DNA of 64,000 nt from Agrococcus sp. KRD186 (GTDB lineage: Bacteria; Actinomycetota; Actinomycetes; Actinomycetales; Microbacteriaceae). This document shows positions 61,238 through 64,000 of the stretch, in pieces; the stretch's first letter is position 1; each line of letters begins with the position of its first letter. The position numbers and the translations under genes are program-made. Location: contig NZ_JABFAP010000001.1 in assembly GCF_017168255.1 (NCBI RefSeq), positions 2,722,449-2,786,448 of the forward strand, in the 5' to 3' direction. The notes under the pieces are model-generated. The model worked only from the letters and a program-made list of their open reading frames with translations. It did no database searches and was not told the origin of the DNA.

Positions 61238-61864
61238 TCAGCGCAGCAGCGGATCGAGGAACGACGAGATGGTCTGCGGGCTCGGGCCCCGCTGCCAAGC
61301 CTCGCTCTGCAGCCCCTCGATCGCGGCGAAGGCGCCGCCGTCGAGCACGATGAGGGGCAGCGGACGCGACCGCTTGCCGGTGCCCGCGGTGATGCTCACG
61401 AACGCTCGCCGGGCCCCGGGCGTGACATGCAGCGCGAAGCCGACCTCGCCGTGCTTGCCGAACTCGATCGGTAGATAGACGCGCGGGTCACCGGTGGAGA
61501 ATCGCTGGTGCACCTCGCCCGCTTCGGCGGCGACCTTGAAGATCGGGCCGTGGAGTCGCAGCTGCAGCACCTCGCCGGTGCTGCGGTCGCGCCAGCGCGC
61601 CGACGACTGGAACGCGGTGGCGATCGAGGAGAGGCCCAGCAGCAGCGGGATGCCGACCGCCGCCGGCCCGACGAGGCCGCGCAGCCCAGCGCGACGGCCC
61701 TCATAGTCGGTGCTGTCGGCGACGATCGCGTCGAAGTTCACGACGGCGAGCGCGCTGACGATGAAGAGCGCGGCGGCGACCGCCAGCCAGCCCCACAGGC
61801 GCTTGCCGTCTCGGTGTCGCTCGAACGCGCCGGATGCCTCCAGCACCAGATCCTGCTGCGCCAT
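61238..61864 (-). CDS. Two-pass membrane protein with an extramembrane beta domain
   Basis: 208 aa, ATG 61864. Helices about 23-44 (GWLAVAAALFIVSALAVVNF) and 63-84 (GPAAVGIPLLLGLSSIATAF) flank a short loop. Residues 90-208 are beta-rich (GEVLQLRLHGPIFKV, GEVGFALHVTPGARRAFVSIT). The layout parallels the protein encoded downstream at 60462-61181, and both are likely accessory membrane proteins of the T7SS-like region. AGAGGA lies 11 nt before ATG. No family name is secure. Confidence 0.68.
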   Translation of the reverse strand: MAQQDLVLEASGAFERHRDGKRLWGWLAVAAALFIVSALAVVNFDAIVADSTDYEGRRAGLRGLVGPAAVGIPLLLGLSSIATAFQSSARWRDRSTGEVLQLRLHGPIFKVAAEAGEVHQRFSTGDPRVYLPIEFGKHGEVGFALHVTPGARRAFVSITAGTGKRSRPLPLIVLDGGAFAAIEGLQSEAWQRGPSPQTISSFLDPLLR

Positions 61865-61948
61865 AGGCTGCTCGTCCTCTCGTGGTCTGACGTCAACGCT
61901 ACAGAATCCCTTCGTGCGTATCCTCAGACGGCGTTCACTGAGGGATGC

Positions 61949-61954
61949 GATAAT
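61949..61954 (+). promoter_or_regulatory. Candidate -10 box GATAAT in a divergent promoter region
   Basis: GATAAT, preceded by TGC as in an extended -10 element, lies 61 nt before the GTG at 62016. On the opposite strand TAGCGT (61896-61901) is a -10 candidate for the gene at 61864. The 151-nt divergent region 61865-62015 holds no gene. Confidence 0.4.
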
Positions 61955-62015
61955 GCGCAGAACTGCGCGGAGTGAAAGTTGCGCGCACATCGTCCCTGCA
62001 ACCGAAGGTCACCGC

Positions 62016-64000
62016 GTGCTCCGTTGGATCAAGCAGCGTCGCCGCACGAGCGCCGCTGCGGGCATCGTGACGGCCGCTGCGGTCGCGCTCGGCGTGATGG
62101 CCTTCACCTACGACGGCTTCCGCACCACCGACGTCGACCTGCACGACGGCGGTGTCTGGGTGACGCGCGGCAGCGAGCTGCAGGTCGGACACCTCAACGC
62201 GCAGGCCCAGGAGCTCGACGGCGCCTTCTACTCATCGACCGCCGACGTCGATCTGCTGCAGGACGACACCGAGGTCGTGGTCGTCGACCGTGGCGCGTCC
62301 ACGGCGGCACTCGTCGACGTGGCGGGGATGGTCTCGCAGGCGCCCATCACGCTGCCAGCGGGCGCGACCGTGGCGGCGCATGCGGGCACCGCCGGCATCC
62401 TCAGCGCCGACGGCCTGCTCTGGGTCATGCGGACGCAGGATCTCGGGCATTTCAACCCCGAGTCCATGGATCCGGTCGCGGAGCTCGGCACGGGCGCCGC
62501 CATCACGGTCGATCGTCAGGGCACGCTGCACGCCGCATCGATCGAGCTCGGCGAGCTGCAGCAGTGGCGCTCCAGCGAGGAGGGCTTCGCCCTCGAGGCA
62601 CAGGATGCTCGCGGCGAGCTGCGCGATGCGAGCGGCCTGGTGCTGACGGCGGTCGGTGAGGACGTCGTCGCGCTGGACGCGGCGCGCGGCACGCTCTACC
62701 TGCCCGGCGGAGTCACGCAGGTGCCGGAGGGGGCGGTGCTGCAGCAGCCCGGCGACGACTCCGACCGCGTGCTCGTCGCGACGCCGGAGCAGCTGATCCG
62801 GCAGCCGCTGAACGCGAGCGAGGCGACCATCTCCGACCACGGCGAGGGTGGTGAGGCCGTGCGCCCGGTGGCGGTCGGCGGATGCGAGTACGCGGCCTGG
62901 GCGTCGACGCGCACGCTCGTGCGCGACTGCGACGACGACGCCCGAGACCTGACGACCGTGGTGGAGGGCAGCGACGGCAGCCAGCTCGCGTTCCGCGAGA
63001 ACCGCGGCATCGTCGTGCTCAACCAGGTGCAGGAGGGCACGGCCTGGCTGCTGACCGACGAGCTCGTCCTGATCGACAACTGGGAGGACCTCGTGCCCCC
63101 GGAGTCGCAGGAGGAGACCGACGAGGAGGATGAGTCGTCCGAGGACGAGTGGCAGCATCAGCCGCCGCAGCTCACCGAGGAGAACACCGACCCGGTCGCC
63201 ACCGACGACAACGACTTCGGTGCCCGCACGGGCCGTTCGACGATCCTGCCGGTGCTCTGGAACGACTACGACCAGGATGGCGACGTCCTCACGATCGAGG
63301 TGCTCAGCGAGCACGACGACGGTGTGGTGGTCGCGCCGATCGCCAACGACTCGCAGCTGCAGCTGCAGCTGCCACCGGACTTCTCGGCGTCCGAGGTCAC
63401 GATCGAGTACCGCGTCCACGACGGCCGTGGCGGCAACGATGACGCGACGGTGCGCGTGGACGTGCGGGCCGATGGCGAGAACGCGCCGCCCGAGCAGCTG
63501 CGCTCGCAGTCGTTCACCGTCGAGCAGCGCGCCGACTTCGAGATCAACCTCCTGCAGGACTGGTTCGATCCCGACGGCGACGACCTCGTGCTGCAGAGCG
63601 CGGTCTCCGCATCCGGTGACACCGTGGAGGTCTCGCCCTCCGGGCGCATCGTCTACACCGCCACCGGCGAGGCGGGCGAGACGAGCCTCGGGCTCGAAGT
63701 CGGCGACGGGACCGCGACCGCGACCGGAGAGGTCGCGGTGACGGTGGTCGAGCGCGGCAAGGGCAGCCCGATCGCCAATGCCGACTTCGTCGCGACGATG
63801 GTCGGGCAGGAAGCGGTGGTCGAGCCGCTGCTGAACGACTACGCCCCCTCCGGCGCGACCCTCTCACTCGCACAGGCGACCTCGCTCAGCTCTTCGCTCG
63901 TGATCGAGACCGACACCGCGACCGGCACGATCCGCGTCGTCGACGGTCCGGTCGGCTCGCACTACGTGCAGTACACGCTCGTGGCCGGCGCCGGCTCGGC
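62016..64000 (+). CDS. Membrane-anchored Ig-repeat surface protein (3' partial)
   Basis: 661 codons are visible and the frame is open at the window end. GTG start with GAAGG 8 nt upstream. Residues 1-12 are basic and cytoplasmic; 13-32 (AAAGIVTAAAVALGVMAF) are a signal anchor. Residues about 40-355 form short beta repeats suggestive of a propeller. An acidic linker follows (EETDEEDESSEDE). Residues 390 onward are cadherin/Big-like units: ILPVLWNDYDQDGDVLTIEVL, then LLQDWFDPDGDDLVL, then VVEPLLNDYAPSG. In related actinobacterial loci such proteins are followed by MoxR, DUF58, phosphatase and kinase genes, but these are outside this window. Likely a large extracytoplasmic component linked to the T7SS-like region. 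Confidence 0.78.
   Translation, partial: MLRWIKQRRRTSAAAGIVTAAAVALGVMAFTYDGFRTTDVDLHDGGVWVTRGSELQVGHLNAQAQELDGAFYSSTADVDLLQDDTEVVVVDRGASTAALVDVAGMVSQAPITLPAGATVAAHAGTAGILSADGLLWVMRTQDLGHFNPESMDPVAELGTGAAITVDRQGTLHAASIELGELQQWRSSEEGFALEAQDARGELRDASGLVLTAVGEDVVALDAARGTLYLPGGVTQVPEGAVLQQPGDDSDRVLVATPEQLIRQPLNASEATISDHGEGGEAVRPVAVGGCEYAAWASTRTLVRDCDDDARDLTTVVEGSDGSQLAFRENRGIVVLNQVQEGTAWLLTDELVLIDNWEDLVPPESQEETDEEDESSEDEWQHQPPQLTEENTDPVATDDNDFGARTGRSTILPVLWNDYDQDGDVLTIEVLSEHDDGVVVAPIANDSQLQLQLPPDFSASEVTIEYRVHDGRGGNDDATVRVDVRADGENAPPEQLRSQSFTVEQRADFEINLLQDWFDPDGDDLVLQSAVSASGDTVEVSPSGRIVYTATGEAGETSLGLEVGDGTATATGEVAVTVVERGKGSPIANADFVATMVGQEAVVEPLLNDYAPSGATLSLAQATSLSSSLVIETDTATGTIRVVDGPVGSHYVQYTLVAGAGS

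Overview
The window is high-GC actinobacterial DNA. GC content, start-codon use (ATG, GTG and TTG), abundant GGATGCG/CGCATCC words and an FHA-EccC style type VII secretion locus point to Microbacteriaceae. This assignment is inferred, because there is no rRNA in the window. It contains no tRNA, rRNA, CRISPR array, transposase or integrase. Both edges cut through a gene.

Layout: (1) 1-28473 is the 3' part of one giant gene (at least 9490 codons visible). It encodes an exoprotein built from tandem beta repeats, Ig-like repeats, RTX-type calcium repeats, three Calx-beta-like domains, two beta-sandwich modules and a Pro/Glu/Ala tail. (2) 28511-36197 is housekeeping and accessory DNA: a LysR-type ligand-binding protein without an HTH, a carboxylesterase, an acyltransferase-like membrane protein, a Nudix-like protein, a small membrane protein, a ComB-like protein coupled to an aldo/keto reductase, an SprT-like zinc protein, a repeat-helical protein and a spermidine-synthase-like protein. 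Several of these genes have a -10 box exactly 6 nt before the start codon, as in leaderless transcripts. (3) 36451-43844 is rpoB-rpoC, both starting with TTG, closed by a strong hairpin. A large acidic membrane protein follows.

(4) 45540-64000 is a type VII secretion (T7SS/ESX-like) region: lipoprotein, single-pass membrane protein, secreted Ig-like protein, FHA-containing EccC/EssC-type ATPase, zinc-ribbon/FHA protein, three WXG100 proteins, and a 1553-aa polymorphic toxin. Next come an EsaG/YezG-like immunity candidate, a small orphan protein, two two-pass membrane proteins on the opposite strand, and the start of a membrane-anchored Ig-repeat protein that runs off the window.

How region 4 probably works: the ATPase drives export of the WXG100 proteins, two of which keep the WxG turn and a YxxxE tail motif at identical positions, and of the toxin, whose N-terminal helical domain also ends in YxxxE. 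The toxin appears to carry two catalytic modules in one chain: a papain-fold Cys/His/Asp domain and a DNA/RNA non-specific nuclease domain of the EsaD type. They are separated by long pentapeptide-repeat linkers. The downstream EsaG-like gene would protect the producer from the nuclease, and the next small gene may protect against the papain-like module. This two-warhead T7SS effector and the giant calcium-binding exoprotein are the two most notable items.
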